Both the position numbers and the translations under genes were made by a program. The notes beneath the pieces were generated by a model. That model was not told the origin of the DNA. It saw only the letters and a list, made by a program, of their open reading frames with translations, and did no database searches. DNA of 64,000 bases, taken from the NCBI GenBank assembly GCA_002633025.1, contig NMRB01000520.1, positions 129,099 through 193,098 on the forward strand, written 5' to 3'. This stretch comes from Notospermus geniculatus (lineage: Eukaryota; Nemertea; Pilidiophora; Heteronemertea; Lineidae). Shown here one piece after another: positions 22,601-33,507 of the stretch (its first letter is position 1; each line of letters opens with the position of its first letter).

Positions 22601-24520
22601 CTAATTATTCAGTCGCACTTTTCCAAGGATTTCCGCCATTGACATGGCAGAATGAAACCGGAAGTAAACAGTGAAAGGACACGTGATATGGATGATGTAC
22701 TTCCAGGCCTCTTGATAGTAGAAATTTTGAACTGGTTTGGCCTCTGGGTACTTGATTTCGACGAAACTTCCGGTCAGCCATTTTCCTGCGTTGGTGATTA
22801 GAAGAAAGAGCAAGGCTTGTTTTTCCATCGGGCCGACCAGGGAGACGCTGGATGGTTGCTTCATGAAGAAAACAAGACGACATTGGAAAAGTGCCTCGAG
22901 AGTGTCGAAAATCCCGGTGAGCAAACTCACAAATAGTAATGTACGACTTGGTAAGGCCCTGACCTTGATGTGGTTGGCAAGGACATTGATCTCGGCAAGC
23001 ATGCACATGAAGTTATAAACAAAGATGGCGCCTGCAGTCAGAAGAAGGATCCAGTCGCTGGCCGTAAGATGGAGCGCTTGTGCCTCCTTCGCCATTTTGA
23101 CCATCAGCCACCTAGCGACGACAGCCATGATCAAATACAACACAGGTTTGTAGAAGAAGAGAGCTATGAACGTCCCGTCGTCATTGACGTACAAGAGGCC
23201 TTCAAGAACTACGAAAACACAAGTCAGAATCAGCCCGATATACCACATACCTCCAGCGCAAGTTACAATGTTGAATTTCTGCGACGAACTTGTGTTACCG
23301 GAAGGAGTCTCGGATCTGCTCGACGGCAAAAGAGGGGTGTTCTCGAGAAATTCATCGCCGCTCTCGACCGAATATTGCCGAGGTATATGCCGATCAATGT
23401 CGACGATCCACGAATCGTCCCGAAGCTCAGATATCGTGTATGTTGTATCCGGGATGTTCCTTCGAATCCTCTCCCTCCGATATCCGTTTCCTGATTCCTC
23501 CATGCTGACTCTTTCCGAGTTAGCAAAGTCGGTCACAGATCTCAACGTTTGGCCACGGTACGAGTCACCTTGTTCACTCGAATCGTTTTGCTCAGGGATT
23601 GGGTAATGAGGTGTGACCGTGCTTTCAGCGTCCTCTGTTGGGGGGTTACAACCAGGCGACCTCCGAAGCAGGTCCTTCTCAACGCCGTGAACATATCGGA
23701 TATTCTTCCAAACAGCAAGAAGAATTGAAGTTGCCATTAGGTAGAACTCCGTGTGAAAGGAGTAGAGGTACGTTTCCAACGAATCCTTGATTTTTTCCAA
23801 CGAACATGTGCCCGTGATGCACATTAATTGGTATTTTGTGAAGTTCTTTCCGGAATGTAACGTCTCGTTGCACTCGATGTGATAGATAGTATCGCTGAAC
23901 AAATCCTTCGATTCGTATACGACTGAATATAACCATGCGGCGAGGTTGACAGCAACGTTGATGAAAAATACCCACGTATGCCGAACCCCGCCACCACGAT
24001 GCACCTGTGACGCGGCCCAGATGACGAACATCAGTTGTGCCCCCATGTGAATACCACGGACAATGAGGTACACGGTGCTACCAACTGCCGCTTTCACACC
24101 ACACCCGACCTCAACCAACGTCGGCAGGCAGTTGAAGTTACTGATGGCGGAAATGATGTCAAAGATGGTTGCACCAATCAGAAACACTCCCATTCCTGCG
24201 ACAGCCAATCGTGAGATGTTTCTCTTCGGCCATAAGCTGGTGACGAACCTGGCAGGACTTGCGTTCACGCAGTAGAAGAAGGAATTGCAGACGATCACTG
24301 TCGTCATTATGACTGTGAAGAACATATCAAGGGTAAAACTCGTCACGTATTTGGCAGTTTCGGCTATGATCCATCGGGAAGCTATCAGCGACAACGCGAA
24401 GGCCAGGAATACGGCAAGGAGAACGTACGCCCAAGTTTGACTAGGTTTGATAGTGCCGTGGTCCCTTGGCTTCCGGACGGATGAAATTTCCGTATCTAGG
24501 TTTGAAACGGTGTCTGACAT
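22601..24520 (-). CDS. otop: Otopetrin-family proton channel
   Basis: Otopetrins are 12-TM proton-selective channels (acid sensing, otoconia formation in vertebrates). The coding region is one exon of 639 codons from ATG 24520 (MSDTVSNLDTEISSVRK); the open frame continues upstream only from a TTG and through a likely splice acceptor. The N half has about six hydrophobic segments (AYVLLAVFLAFALSLIAS, LDMFFTVIMTTVIVCNSFF, and YSFHTEFYLMATSILLAVWK, the otopetrin signature before TM6). A soluble, charged loop follows at residues about 285-425. The C half has the remaining segments and the diagnostic ending FTVYFRFHSAMSMAEI (family FYRFHSA-x-LAEI). Length fits the family (about 600 residues). A pair of Asn-linked glycosylation sequons (NETL, NFTK) lies in a TM5-TM6 loop. 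It could be any otopetrin paralogue; vertebrate genes are multi-exon, this coding region is not. Confidence 0.92.
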   Translation of the reverse strand: MSDTVSNLDTEISSVRKPRDHGTIKPSQTWAYVLLAVFLAFALSLIASRWIIAETAKYVTSFTLDMFFTVIMTTVIVCNSFFYCVNASPARFVTSLWPKRNISRLAVAGMGVFLIGATIFDIISAISNFNCLPTLVEVGCGVKAAVGSTVYLIVRGIHMGAQLMFVIWAASQVHRGGGVRHTWVFFINVAVNLAAWLYSVVYESKDLFSDTIYHIECNETLHSGKNFTKYQLMCITGTCSLEKIKDSLETYLYSFHTEFYLMATSILLAVWKNIRYVHGVEKDLLRRSPGCNPPTEDAESTVTPHYPIPEQNDSSEQGDSYRGQTLRSVTDFANSERVSMEESGNGYRRERIRRNIPDTTYTISELRDDSWIVDIDRHIPRQYSVESGDEFLENTPLLPSSRSETPSGNTSSSQKFNIVTCAGGMWYIGLILTCVFVVLEGLLYVNDDGTFIALFFYKPVLYLIMAVVARWLMVKMAKEAQALHLTASDWILLLTAGAIFVYNFMCMLAEINVLANHIKVRALPSRTLLFVSLLTGIFDTLEALFQCRLVFFMKQPSSVSLVGPMEKQALLFLLITNAGKWLTGSFVEIKYPEAKPVQNFYYQEAWKYIIHITCPFTVYFRFHSAMSMAEILGKVRLNN

Positions 24521-24569
24521 GGCTAGCGATGTTTGCTGAAGGAATTTCTCGACTAGTTTGAAATACACC
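24521..24569 (-). other. Probable 5' UTR part of the otopetrin coding exon
   Basis: Reading the minus strand, a pyrimidine-rich tract CAACTTTTTCAG ends at 24570, followed by GTGTATTTCAAACTAG. This makes a good 3' splice site 49 nt before the chosen ATG, so translation from further upstream is unlikely. Confidence 0.5.
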
Positions 24570-24607
24570 TGAAAAAGTTGAGCAAATTTGTTGAAAATAT
24601 ATAACTC

Positions 24608-24818
24608 CCACTTACCTGTCCCATTCCTGAACTCGGAAAAAATGACCAAATCCTAAGTTGAAGATATCGCACGCTGTCATTCTTTGCCAGGCTCGGGAGT
24701 GGGACAAATAAGCGGACAGGACATTACTGTTTTTGACCATACCACCACCCCATTATCTTAAACTTAGGATTTAGTCATTTTTTTCAGAGTTCAGGAATGG
24801 GACAGTGGTAAGTGGTAG
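24608..24818. repeat. Inverted repeat of about 50-bp arms upstream of otopetrin exon
   Basis: The left arm (about 24608-24656, CCACTTACCTGTCCCATTCC onward) is nearly the reverse complement of the right arm (about 24763-24818, containing GGAATGGGACAGTGG and AACTTAGGATTT). About 105 bp separates them. On the minus strand the left arm carries a donor-like CAG-GTAAGT. Confidence 0.7.
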
Positions 24819-24997
24819 TTTAGAGTACGGTGATTCCCCGTTTCCCACTTCCCTCCCGTGGATTATCCAATAATTTCGGATCACTCACTGACAGGTAAAA
24901 AACCAACAGAAAAGACTAAGTACAGCTTTCAAGTTGACGACCCCTCCCACCCCCTTTAAATTTGAATGGCAAACGACATCATGACCTGTACACTCAC

Positions 24998-25180
24998 CTT
25001 CTATATCCGCAACAGGAACAAGAAGCTTTCGTAGGCTTAGCTTACACCTGAAGTTACCCTGTTTCGGAAGGACCCCACCAATCACCAACTGCTCCGTCCG
25101 ACTGCTTGCCTCTTCTGATGATGACAGAACATGACCTATCAAGGAGGCTTTCAAACGACCAGGCAACCAGGAAGACACGA
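24998..25180 (-). other. Possible 5' UTR exon of otopetrin
   Basis: On the minus strand GATATAGAAG-GTGAGTG is a strong donor at 24998/24997, preceded by an unremarkable open stretch. It could splice to the acceptor at 24570. No protein similarity is seen in the attached 97-codon frame, so I treat it as untranslated. This is speculative. Confidence 0.3.
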
Positions 25181-25431
25181 TTTTGAGATTGGAAACACCG
25201 TTTAGTCTTATGACCTGTTAAGTATACGTTCTTTCGACAATTTCCTATATATTTTTCATCCGGTCATGTCTTAATAAGGGAATTCCATCGTGATTTTTAA
25301 TACGCACTTGAACTCAAGTGGCCAACAAAGTGGTTCACCTCACACGCCGTTTACAACCTTGCATCCGAACATTCGTAAATACTGATGACGTCATGGTATT
25401 TGCTGATAAACAAATCAACATTAACATAAAG

Positions 25432-26364
25432 TCATGTGCTTAAATGCCTGCATGTTGCTTTTGAAACAATAAATGTGTCTGTCCAATAGGATTTTAGAAC
25501 GACTAGATCGGAGTCGACTGAAGTGCTAACCGTGTAAAGAATTTTCTCGTCCTTTTCTTTACGGCAAAATCTCGCGATATCTGCCATTAACAGTTTGTAA
25601 TATTTTAACTCAGAATAAAACGTTGTACCCTGTTCTTCGATTTTCTGCCACAGGGTTCGGTTGAAGTAACCGTAGAGCATATAATCGGCTGTACTCCATT
25701 TTCTGTGAAGGTCCTGTAGGTAACGGTATCTTTCTGTGCCTTTTTCGATACCATCTACCTTATTATGATCTTTATTTTTATGTAACACAATTATGTCTTC
25801 TAGCTTCCAGCAGAGTAATCGTCGCATCAGAATCAATGATTCGTAAAAATGTTCCAAGACAATCACAGTCAGGAAATTATCATCCAGAAATTTTATATAC
25901 GAATCGATGGCTGTTGTGTTCGCGACGTCATTATCCGGGTAACCGAACTCCGTGAATTGAAAATTGCGGACCCGTTTCTTGCCAAAGAAACGTTTCTCGT
26001 GCTTTTGCGGGTCTTCTAAGTACATTTTGATGGCGTCTTCGTTCTCTAAGCCATGCTTCGTGATGTTGAACTGGTCAAACATGGACTGGAAGTGGGAGAA
26101 CGGGGCCCTTACGATGCCAAAGCAAGCCTTATCAGTGGGCATGACCGTTTTAATCGTGTCCTTGTTGTATGTGGAATGCATCGCGATGATATTGACCAAC
26201 GGGCCGCCAAGTGTTAAGTTCCTGTCAACCCAGGACGCCTTCGAAATAAGCTTTGGCTTCACTGGGTTCGGCCGTCCAAGCCATCCCGTGACAGGCATGG
26301 TAGTCTTGCCGAGAATCAAGCGATGTTTCTTGGCATGTCGGACAAAAATGCTGGCCATTGCGGT
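25432..26364 (-). CDS. GAL3ST: Galactose-3-O-sulfotransferase, 3' exon
   Basis: A Golgi type II enzyme family that transfers sulfate from PAPS to the 3-OH of galactose on glycoproteins and glycolipids. The exon holds the catalytic domain. It opens with KTAMASIFVRHAKKH, matching the family's 5'-phosphosulfate-binding segment (HKTASST-x-x-NI-x-x-R). It then has VRAPFSHFQSMFDQF (3'-phosphate-binding region), the conserved LEHFYESLILMRRLLCW-LEDI block, and the C-terminal LY-YFN-TLW segment. The stop is TGA at 25434-25432. The cytoplasmic tail and signal anchor are missing and must be in an upstream exon that I could not find. The codon for the key Lys contains an N (26366); if that base is A on the minus strand it gives both AAG (Lys) and a possible AG acceptor. 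Which GAL3ST subtype it is cannot be decided. Confidence 0.85.
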   Translation of the reverse strand, partial: TAMASIFVRHAKKHRLILGKTTMPVTGWLGRPNPVKPKLISKASWVDRNLTLGGPLVNIIAMHSTYNKDTIKTVMPTDKACFGIVRAPFSHFQSMFDQFNITKHGLENEDAIKMYLEDPQKHEKRFFGKKRVRNFQFTEFGYPDNDVANTTAIDSYIKFLDDNFLTVIVLEHFYESLILMRRLLCWKLEDIIVLHKNKDHNKVDGIEKGTERYRYLQDLHRKWSTADYMLYGYFNRTLWQKIEEQGTTFYSELKYYKLLMADIARFCRKEKDEKILYTVSTSVDSDLVVLKSYWTDTFIVSKATCRHLST

Positions 26365-28025
26365 CNTTTCGGCAGAGCAATGATTTTTTTTAGCAAGAAA
26401 AATTCAATCACATAAAAAATTCGAGTATTTTGCTCTCAGATGCCAGGAAAATGCATCTAAAAGCACTTAAATTGTCAAATTTTTCTGGGGGAGGTCCCCC
26501 AGTCAGACCCCCCGTTTGGGCTTCCTGCGTTCGTTGTCCGCCACCTCCATCAAGCTACGCCCCCTTTCTGTCAACGCTGGATCCGTGCCTGACAGACATC
26601 TAAAAAGCCTAATGTGGTCTTCAATTACCTATTTACGCATATATACAAGAAGGTTATGCAAGTCCTCGAAGGGTTAAACGACCTTATCTAAGGATCTATC
26701 GAATATGTGTGATCGATACTCGTAATGCAGTTACAATCAACGCCAGGACATTAGTAAAACATCCCGCGAGTGTGTCTCTACATCGGTTACCACTAATTTG
26801 TCAATTGTTGTCAAGAACAGGATTATTCATCATCAAAAGGTTTATGATTATGCATGGACATTAAATAGGGCTGTCATGATGTCACTCGTGTGGTCGGAAT
26901 TTGGCAGATAAATCTGTGTACAGAATTTTGGATGGATCAAATGTAGATTTAATGGGGGTGGTGTCCTTGAAATTTCTTTATGGATGGGGGGTGTTCAGTA
27001 AAGTTCAAGAGACCGAGCGTGGGACTTTAACGAGATAAACTTTTCGTTTTCGGTTCATAAATACGTTGAAGACGAGGCACCACAAACTCGTGCGGGAAAT
27101 TTGTCCTTTAAGGAAATGCAGGGTGCATGCACGATTTTTCCATCTTTGCCCGTTTGCCAGTCGGCCTTTAATGAGTGTATGGGGTCTTTTAACTGTTGTT
27201 TCTTACGAACTTCCTGAATCTTGATGTAGGCCTACAAGTACGAATACATCTAGGCCTACAAACGCCATCTAGATATGGCAGACTTGAGTGTAGGGGTAGA
27301 GAATACAAATGCTACATAGAAAAGAGTCCGGATATTCTTATGAACTGCATCTTCTTTACATAGACCTATTTTCCCACCATGCCCCTGAATGTGGCTTTTG
27401 TATTGGGGACATTATTCCCGTAACTTTTCTTCCGTTCACACCCCTAAACTACATGTACACTAATTTGGCGAAAAAAGAAGATCAAAATCAAAGGACAGAC
27501 AACCGTCGGCATTCTGACACCTGGGCTACTTGTGACACTATACTTACCGGAACCATACCATCCTGTGTACCGCGGATCCAACTCCAATATACCACACGGT
27601 CAGTCCGAGGAATAACCCAAGTAACAGCAGTCTCACCTCCCTCTGTTTTATAAGACGGAAAATCAAACTCAGTAACATCGCACTCGCAGCCATCTCGCGG
27701 TTGGTCCGTCGTCCGAACGCTCCGCCTCTTCTTCGCTGTCTTGGGTTTGTCGGATGAGCAAAAATTCTCTAGCCTATCCCGGCCGAGGTGGTGTAATGAA
27801 TGACGTGGTTGGCCAAGAGTGTGCCTTCGTAGTGACCACTCGGGTTAGCCCCAGTTGTGTAACAGCATTCAGGCGCACTCAGTCATCAATTACTACCACT
27901 TACTAGTATTATGATAGCCTACAACAGTGCCCGAGATCGTGATATCTATAAATACTGGAATTAGGTTGTGCGAGGACTTTCCAATGAAGTAGGAATTCGT
28001 GCCATGACGACCTCATCTCTTTCCT
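26365..28025. other. Intergenic or intronic DNA upstream of the sulfotransferase exon
   Basis: The missing 5' exon of the sulfotransferase was not found. A tail-like stretch at about 26480-26580 (CTGGGGGAGGTCCCCC, then GACCCCCCG, later CGCTGGATCCGTGCC) looks like the end of a dispersed transposon. A 114-codon plus frame at 27309 has no family resemblance. Confidence 0.45.
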
Positions 28026-28026
28026 G

Positions 28027-28092
28027 AGTAGACTGGTCCCCTACCCTCGAACGCTCTGCTATACTCGTACAGCAGGCTGAGTACCAGTCTAC
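28027..28092. repeat. Small fold-back element, AGTAGACTGGT ends
   Basis: AGTAGACTGGT and ACCAGTCTACT are perfect 11-bp inverted ends. The interior (GCTCTGCTATACTCGTACAG then CAGG) is also partly palindromic. About 66 bp, non-coding. Confidence 0.55.
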
Positions 28093-28190
28093 TTTCCGGC
28101 GATACTTCTTAAAGGAAGTTGTTCATGTTGCAAATGGACTTATATTAGTGAATTAATAAACAAGGACCAAAAACATGGAAGGGTTATATC

Positions 28191-28196
28191 TTTATT
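28191..28196 (-). other. Distal candidate polyadenylation signal (minus AATAAA)
   Basis: TTTATT in ATATCTTTATTGTCATT reads AATAAA on the minus strand. If used by RCC2 the 3' UTR would be over 5 kb, so this is only one candidate. Others occur closer to the gene. Confidence 0.2.
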
Positions 28197-28710
28197 GTCA
28201 TTAAGATCCCTCCTACTTAATTTACAGGTATCAAGAGGCAAACTACAAAAGTAAGTCTACGTCATAATTATTACTCGGAAATTGTGTAACTGCATGAATG
28301 TTTACAAGTTAACCTATATACAAGTACTATATACGAGGTGGCAGTGCAACAGACAGATTCATGAAAGTAACTAACATTTCAATTTTTGTATCAAAAAGTT
28401 AAAATTCCTGATTTCGTAATTTCAATATCGTGCAACATGTAATCAAATTGAGTGTCCTAACAATGAATTCGAAAAGAACAGACTTATTTTACTGGTTTTC
28501 TGTATGGCAGCAGTGACTTGCGATTTTTTTTCAAGGTGTGAACAAGTGTAAAGCTTGAACACACTACAGAAACACCCCTCATACCTCATATGAATGGAAA
28601 CTGATCAAATGCACTTAGCCTGGCTTTCTTGATAATGACTTGGTCCTCATAACTTCTACTCCCAATTACTCAATTCTCCGATGGAAAGTCAATAACGGGA
28701 TATGCAAACC

Positions 28711-29640
28711 TGAATAATTATGGAAAATCCCAAAGGAAATATGCAATCCTGGAACATCCCAAAGGAAATATGCAATCCTGAATATGGAAAATCCCAAAGG
28801 AAATACATGTATGCAATCCTGGAAAATCCCAAAGGAAATACATGTATGCAATCCTGGAAAATCCCAAAGGAAATATGCAATTCTGGAAAATCCCAAAGGA
28901 AATACGCAATCCTGGCAATGGAAAATCCCAAAGGAAATATGCAATCCTGGCAATGAAAATCCCAAAGGGAATATACAATCCTGGCAATGGAAATTCCAAA
29001 TGGAATATGCAATCCCGGCAATGGAAACTCCCAACGGGAATATGCAATCCCAGCAATGGAAAATCTCAAAGGGAATATGCAATCCTGGCACTGGAAAATC
29101 CCAAAAGGACGATCCTGGCAATGGAATATCCCAAACGGAATATGCAATCCTGGCAATGAAAATCATAAAGGGAATATGCAATCCTTGCAATGGAAACTCC
29201 CAAAGGGAATATGCAATCCTGGCAATGAAAATCCCACAGGGAATATGCAAACCTGAAAATGGAATATTCCTGGCAATGGTAAATTTCCAAGGGAATATGC
29301 AATCTTGGTACTGGAAAATCCCAAAGGGAATATATATTCCTGGCAATGGAAAATCCCAAAGGAAATATGCAACCCTGACAATGGAAATCCCAAATGGAAT
29401 ATGCAATCCTGGCAATGGAAATCCCAAAGGGAATACGCAAACCTGAAAATGGAATATTCCAAAGAGAATATGCAATCCCAGCAATGGAAAAGCCCACAGC
29501 ACAGGAAACATGCAATACTGGCAGTGGAAAATCCCCAAGGGAATATGTAATCCTGGAAAATCCCAAATGGAATACGCAATCCTGGAAAATCCCAAAGGAA
29601 ATATGCAAACCTGACAATGGAAATCCCAAAGGGAATGTGC
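28711..29640. repeat. Minisatellite of about 29-35 bp units
   Basis: About 930 bp of head-to-tail units. The long form is ATGCAATCCTGGCAATGGAA followed by AATCCCAAAGGGAAT (35 bp). A short form lacks GGCAAT (29 bp). Units differ by substitutions and small indels. The motif contains few stop triplets on either strand, so long spurious frames (up to about 309 codons minus, 220 codons plus) run through it, encoding repeats such as GLHIPFGIFHCQDC. I do not call these genes. It may lie in the RCC2 3' UTR or downstream of that gene. Confidence 0.92.
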
Positions 29641-30444
29641 TTCAAGTTGTGATGGAATAACATTAATTCAGCCAAGTCCTACAGAAGGTAGTATTGGAAT
29701 GTATAAAATAAAAGGTACAAATATATACAAACTTGTAATTCGTGATTGGCAAGTGAGTGACTGTAAAATTGACCGAACCAGATGATAAATTTACGTCTGA
29801 TTTTAGCTAAAAAACCGAAATGCCTTTTGTTGAATGTAAAATACACAGAATGAAGTAAAACAGCAGTGCTTCACATAAGACGGGCACAATCATGCTCGCG
29901 CCCGCAAAATTGCACCGAAGAGCTAGATTGACCGTGCTTCTCGGCATCCTTGAAGTTCAGGCGCGAGTGTGAACAGCTGTCCTTCACGAGTGTGAACAGC
30001 TCTCCTCAAGCCTTCAAGGAGTTCAACTGATTGAACTCCTATAGATTTCAAACATGAAGCACTGAAACAGACTGAAAACTAGAATGTACAACAATGCTAA
30101 GTAGTGAGAAACTAGAAGTTGATCAAAATGTGCTGTATTGTGCATGGATATCTCGATATGTAATGCAGTCTATCGTGTATGAAACAATATTTGCCTCGAA
30201 TTTCTAGAAATTTACACATGTGAACAATAAATTTCCAAATTGAGAATTTGATGACATGCATGAAGCAAGAACACATTTCTAGCTTAAAAGACTGACTTGA
30301 ATGAACAATTCATTTCAAGAAATTGACATGGTCAATGCCAAGTAAAGGCGCTGCTCCACAGGAGAATATTCTTGCCCGACTTGGCTCTCTAAGGGCAGTC
30401 ATTTGTGTCACTGGTCTCAGTGTAAGCCATAAGCAAATCAACAA

Positions 30445-30512
30445 TGGTGAATTATTGCCCATTGAGAGCCAACTTACATGAAAAACACTCATATGGAGGC
30501 ACATCTTTCGCC
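30445..30512. repeat. Dispersed repeat sharing TTGCCCATTGAGAGCCAACT
   Basis: TTGCCCATTGAGAGCCAACT, then ACA, GAAAA, CACTC, and GGAGGCACATCTTT, matches the stretch at about 49028-49084 with about 80 percent identity by eye. It lies directly against the TATAGAAG element. Confidence 0.55.
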
Positions 30513-30724
30513 TATAGAAGTTCCCACGTTGACGTCATACAGGCCACGTTGGCCGTCAAACTGACCACGTGTTCCCTGAATGAACGTCACGATGACATTA
30601 TTTCGTGTGCTGTCTCGTCACGTCGGGCTTAATGTCAATCCACGTGTAGCACCCTATTGACGCCAGTTTGCGTCCTTTTGACGGCCCGTCACATGATTTG
30701 ATGACGTCAGTGGGATTCCTCTAT
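30513..30724. mobile_element. MITE-like element, relative of 3634-3804
   Basis: The ends TATAGAAGTTCCCACG and GGGATTCCTCTATA pair imperfectly. Inner TTGACGTCAT and ATGACGTCAG also pair, as do GGCCACGTTGGCCGTCAA and TTGACGGCCCGTCA in part. About 212 bp, non-coding. Confidence 0.6.
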
Positions 30725-31082
30725 ACAATGAATTGGTGTATCATTTTGGACTTTGGCCTCAGCATTTCTAGAATCCCAACAGCAACTTACAATAATGAAA
30801 GGAAGTTCATAAAAGATAGACTGCATCCTGGATAAAAACGCAAGTAAAAGCAAATGTGATTATAATGAACGTAACTTGAGACAACAGCGAGTATCTATTA
30901 ACAGTAACACACAGGATTCACATTTTCAGGACTGATACAATATTCCACTTTGTTAGTGAATAATAAATGTCTTCAAAAATATACTGCAGACTGGTTTACC
31001 TGATTAGTGTAGAAAATGAATTTGTGGCACATAATTTACAAATTTTCAGCAAATCACCTGGCTTATCTTTTCAGGAAATACA

Positions 31083-31170
31083 ATTACATGGCAGCTAAGA
31101 AAACAAGTTTATTGTATCAGGAACTACATTTACATGGCAGCTAAGAACACAAGTTTATTGTATCAAATGT
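31083..31170. repeat. Two-copy tandem duplication of about 46-49 bp
   Basis: TTACATGGCAGCTAAGAA followed by ACAAGTTTATTGTATCA appears twice in succession with one or two differences. The intervening AGGAACTACA is unique. Confidence 0.75.
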
Positions 31171-33507
31171 AGAACAGAATGGGATATTATGCTATCGTCC
31201 AATTTTTTACAGAAAATAAATCAATTTTGAAATATACAGATCAATGAAAGGAGCGAAGTGAAATACAAATTGGTGGGTGCAAGCTAATGCCACAAAAGTT
31301 AGTTGTTTTCCACAATTTTAGTGTTTTTGAGTGAGTACCACCTCTTTATAGTGCATTTGTAGTATCTGCACCTCCCTCATCCAAAACCCTGGACCTGCCC
31401 CTATTACTGGTCAACAGACAAACTGCCCGGTAGGTAGTTTTCACAACTTTCAGAAATAAGGACTCAAAGTGCGTGCTGATCCCCTGAAATTCTGTAAGGA
31501 ATATTACAAGAATGGAAATCTTTACTTGTAAATGACTGACCAGCAACAACCAAATAAAGAAAATATAAATTGAGGGAGGACTAAGCCAGTCTGATGGTTG
31601 TGGAATACTATCAACCCTGAAATAAACAGCAAAATAACTCCAAAGTTTGCGACACAAATGTACAATTCTACAAAATTATAAGGTTACATGATATTTACAA
31701 TGCGGACAAGGAAATAAGCTTGGACCCGTTTTGTTTACTGTTTGTTTTTATTGACGATCTCAACAAGAAATGATTGCATAGGAACTTTTTCAATTTCATT
31801 TTCTTGGAATCTACCAATGAGAAATAATTTCATGTTCAACGACACAGCACAGAAATGCGACTGATTCACGAAACCATTGTATAAGTTGTTAAAATTCGTC
31901 TTTTTAAATTTCATCACATAAAATCTACCCCTAAAAACTTTGAACGAAACCTTGCAAAAAATAATGATATTTTTTCCTGTTGCAGGAAAATTTTGAGCAT
32001 ACTGTGCCAAAAATGATAGAGCACAGACCCCCACCTATTGGTAATTGACACAACTAACATTAGTGAGTTTTTGCAACGGCACAGTTAGGCTTACAACAAT
32101 GTTTAGCGATGAGTCACCTACTAGGCTTTATCAATCAATGGAAGTAAAGAAATTCTCACTAAATGTACACTGTCGTAGGCTAACTGGCCCGTTGCGACGC
32201 TCCCTGATATTGACCCCATAATGTTGATTGTGCACAGACCAATAAGACCACATAACTGCCACCTATTGGTTGTTGGCACAACTAACAATACTGACTCCAA
32301 AAATGTGAAAATCTGCCTATTTTCAGGTCAGAAATGAACACGCCAGAGAATACCGGAATCCTAGACAACTTGAACATTTGAATTCAAGCACAGGGCCTGA
32401 AATCAGAAACAGTCAATTTTCAAGAAGTCTTTATACCAATATTCCCCACCGTGAAAATGAGCGAGCGATGACGGGCTACGAAATCGACAAAGTTACATGG
32501 GAAGTACACGTACAATCTGGTTTTGCTTGGAGAATGAAATGTTTAACATTATGATTCCCTGAATGATTGATCCAAACTGCTGCTGTCTGAGATTGTGTAG
32601 ATTGTCTGATGTACTCTGACATCTTGAGTACTGAATGGTTATAATATTGCTGGAATTTAAAAAACAATCTTGACATTTACACTTTCATTCAGCGGCAGGC
32701 ATATATCGATATTTTGTGACATCATAGCACACACTGCGCCTGGTCCTGGGTTGTGGTCAGCCACCTGTCACTATCATCAATCAATGCAACTGGGCCGCCA
32801 TCTGAGTGTTGTTACACAAACTAGAATCTCAGGATTGACAGCTGCCAGATTCCAGTTGCTAATCAGTGGTTTTGATGGCTATTTGTTGTGGTAGCACATG
32901 ACATATTTTAATACAGAATCTTTGCCAACTCATCCAGGCACAGGGAATTACACACAAAAATTGCCAAGGACTGAAACAATTCAATAGGATGGCCCGGGTT
33001 GTTCCAGCTCAAAGCAAGATTTTTCTTAACCTGAAGCTCTGGTTTCGGTTTCCCATGTTGACATCAGCACTCAAGGCTAAAAGCCGGTCATGCTGGTGGC
33101 ACACATACAAATTCATTGCTGCGATTGGAAATTGTGTCTGTGAGCTGTTTCATGGACATTATGTAACCTGCTCCAGCAAAAGCACGTGCATGTCACAGGT
33201 GATCATCATTGGTCATCAGTTTACTCGACTATTATCACTGCTGTCCACTACTGTTGTCAACCTGCAGAGACGTACATTTCAGCTATTGTGTAAGGCAGTT
33301 AACCCTTTCCTCGGTTGCGACATGCGCCTACTTTTGCTAGATCAGGTCACATATAACTCAAGAGATGAGGTAGCATAGACAGGTTTTTTCGCTCACAGAT
33401 ATCAGAGATGGCCTCACTGAGATTTCCGTACGCATGCTTCACACACCAGCTTTATATTCCAAACAATTCTACACAGGGAAGTTTAACGGAGGTAGATCTC
33501 ACCATTA

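Larger units (their letters stand above)
29641..33507. other. Non-coding stretch downstream of RCC2
   Basis: Mainly AT-rich sequence that may be RCC2 3' UTR followed by intergenic DNA. It contains the element at 30513-30724, a diverged repeat at 30445-30512 that shares TTGCCCATTGAGAGCCAACT with 49031-49050, and a tandem duplication at 31083-31170. Plus-strand frames of about 130 codons (for example 32989-33378) show no family resemblance. Confidence 0.5.

Noticed and set aside
25964-26383. 139-codon plus-strand open frame
   Set aside because: It is the antisense shadow of the sulfotransferase exon.
28666-29675. Long open frames (up to 309 codons) as repeat-protein genes
   Set aside because: Multiple overlapping frames on both strands are open for the same compositional reason, units include 29, 34 and 36 bp lengths that shift frame, and no start or splice context is evident.
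32989-33378. 129-codon plus-strand open frame
   Set aside because: Lies antisense to the presumed RCC2 3' UTR; no motif, no conserved block, no splice context.
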